From positions 1-6,238 of the forward strand of contig JBBDXS010000008.1 in assembly GCA_040902195.1 (NCBI GenBank): DNA of 6,238 nucleotides, in the 5' to 3' direction. This document shows positions 6,228 to 6,238 of the stretch, piece by piece. The stretch comes from JBBDXS01 sp040902195. GTDB lineage: Bacteria; Chloroflexota; Dehalococcoidia; DSTF01; RBG-16-68-14. Position 1 is the first letter of the stretch; the number at the start of each line of letters is the position of its first letter. The notes beneath the pieces are model-generated. The model saw nothing but the letters and a program-made list of their open reading frames with translations, searched no databases and was not told where the DNA came from. The position numbers and the translations under genes are program-made.

Positions 6228-6238
6228 ACTCGACGTAC

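Overview
The window holds five same-strand genes that fill almost all of it: a pair of acyl-CoA dehydrogenase (ACAD) genes, one nuclease-like gene, then a pair of family III (CaiB/BaiF-type) CoA-transferase genes. The four metabolic genes are very GC-rich with strong G/C third-codon bias and use TTG and GTG as well as ATG starts. Together with palindromic GC-rich intergenic repeats, this suggests a free-living, high-GC bacterium with broad acyl-CoA catabolism. Chloroflexota (Dehalococcoidia-like) or Actinomycetota would fit, but this is a weak inference and no marker gene is present.

Layout. Positions 1-19 carry part of a palindromic repeat whose relative lies at the other end of the window (6166-6227). 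A good sigma70-type promoter (TTGACC, 18-nt spacer, TACAAT; 67-96) precedes ACAD gene 1 (135-1325, TTG start). A 161-nt non-coding gap with inverted-repeat arms and a GAGCGAAGCGAAGG-type repeat follows. ACAD gene 2 (1488-2576, GTG start) comes next, then after 37 nt a lower-GC gene (2614-3651) encoding a protein with a NucS/DUF91-type PD-(D/E)XK nuclease domain. Its end overlaps the start of CoA-transferase A (about 3635-4903), which is followed after 1 nt by CoA-transferase B (4905-6149). The last 89 nt hold the second repeat.

How the genes may work together. The two ACADs look like complementary halves of one heteromeric enzyme. Gene 1 keeps the SEPxxGSD motif and a catalytic-type Glu in an ERG context but lacks the RxQFG motif. 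Gene 2 lacks SEPxxGSD but keeps RVQFG and HGGVGF. The known parallel is the alpha2beta2 steroid side-chain ACADs (FadE26/FadE27 type) of mycobacteria. The two CoA-transferases show the same asymmetry: B has an Asp (D174) where the family nucleophile is expected, while A has Ala/Tyr there. The BbsEF benzylsuccinate CoA-transferase is a known two-subunit precedent. The simplest model is that A/B transfers CoA to a carboxylic acid and the ACAD pair then introduces the alpha,beta double bond. The substrate cannot be read from the sequence; a bulky cyclic or branched acid is a guess.

The nuclease-like gene has no evident role in this pathway and differs in base composition. It is probably a later insertion between the two gene pairs. 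I see no CRISPR array, tRNA, rRNA, transposase or complete insertion sequence.
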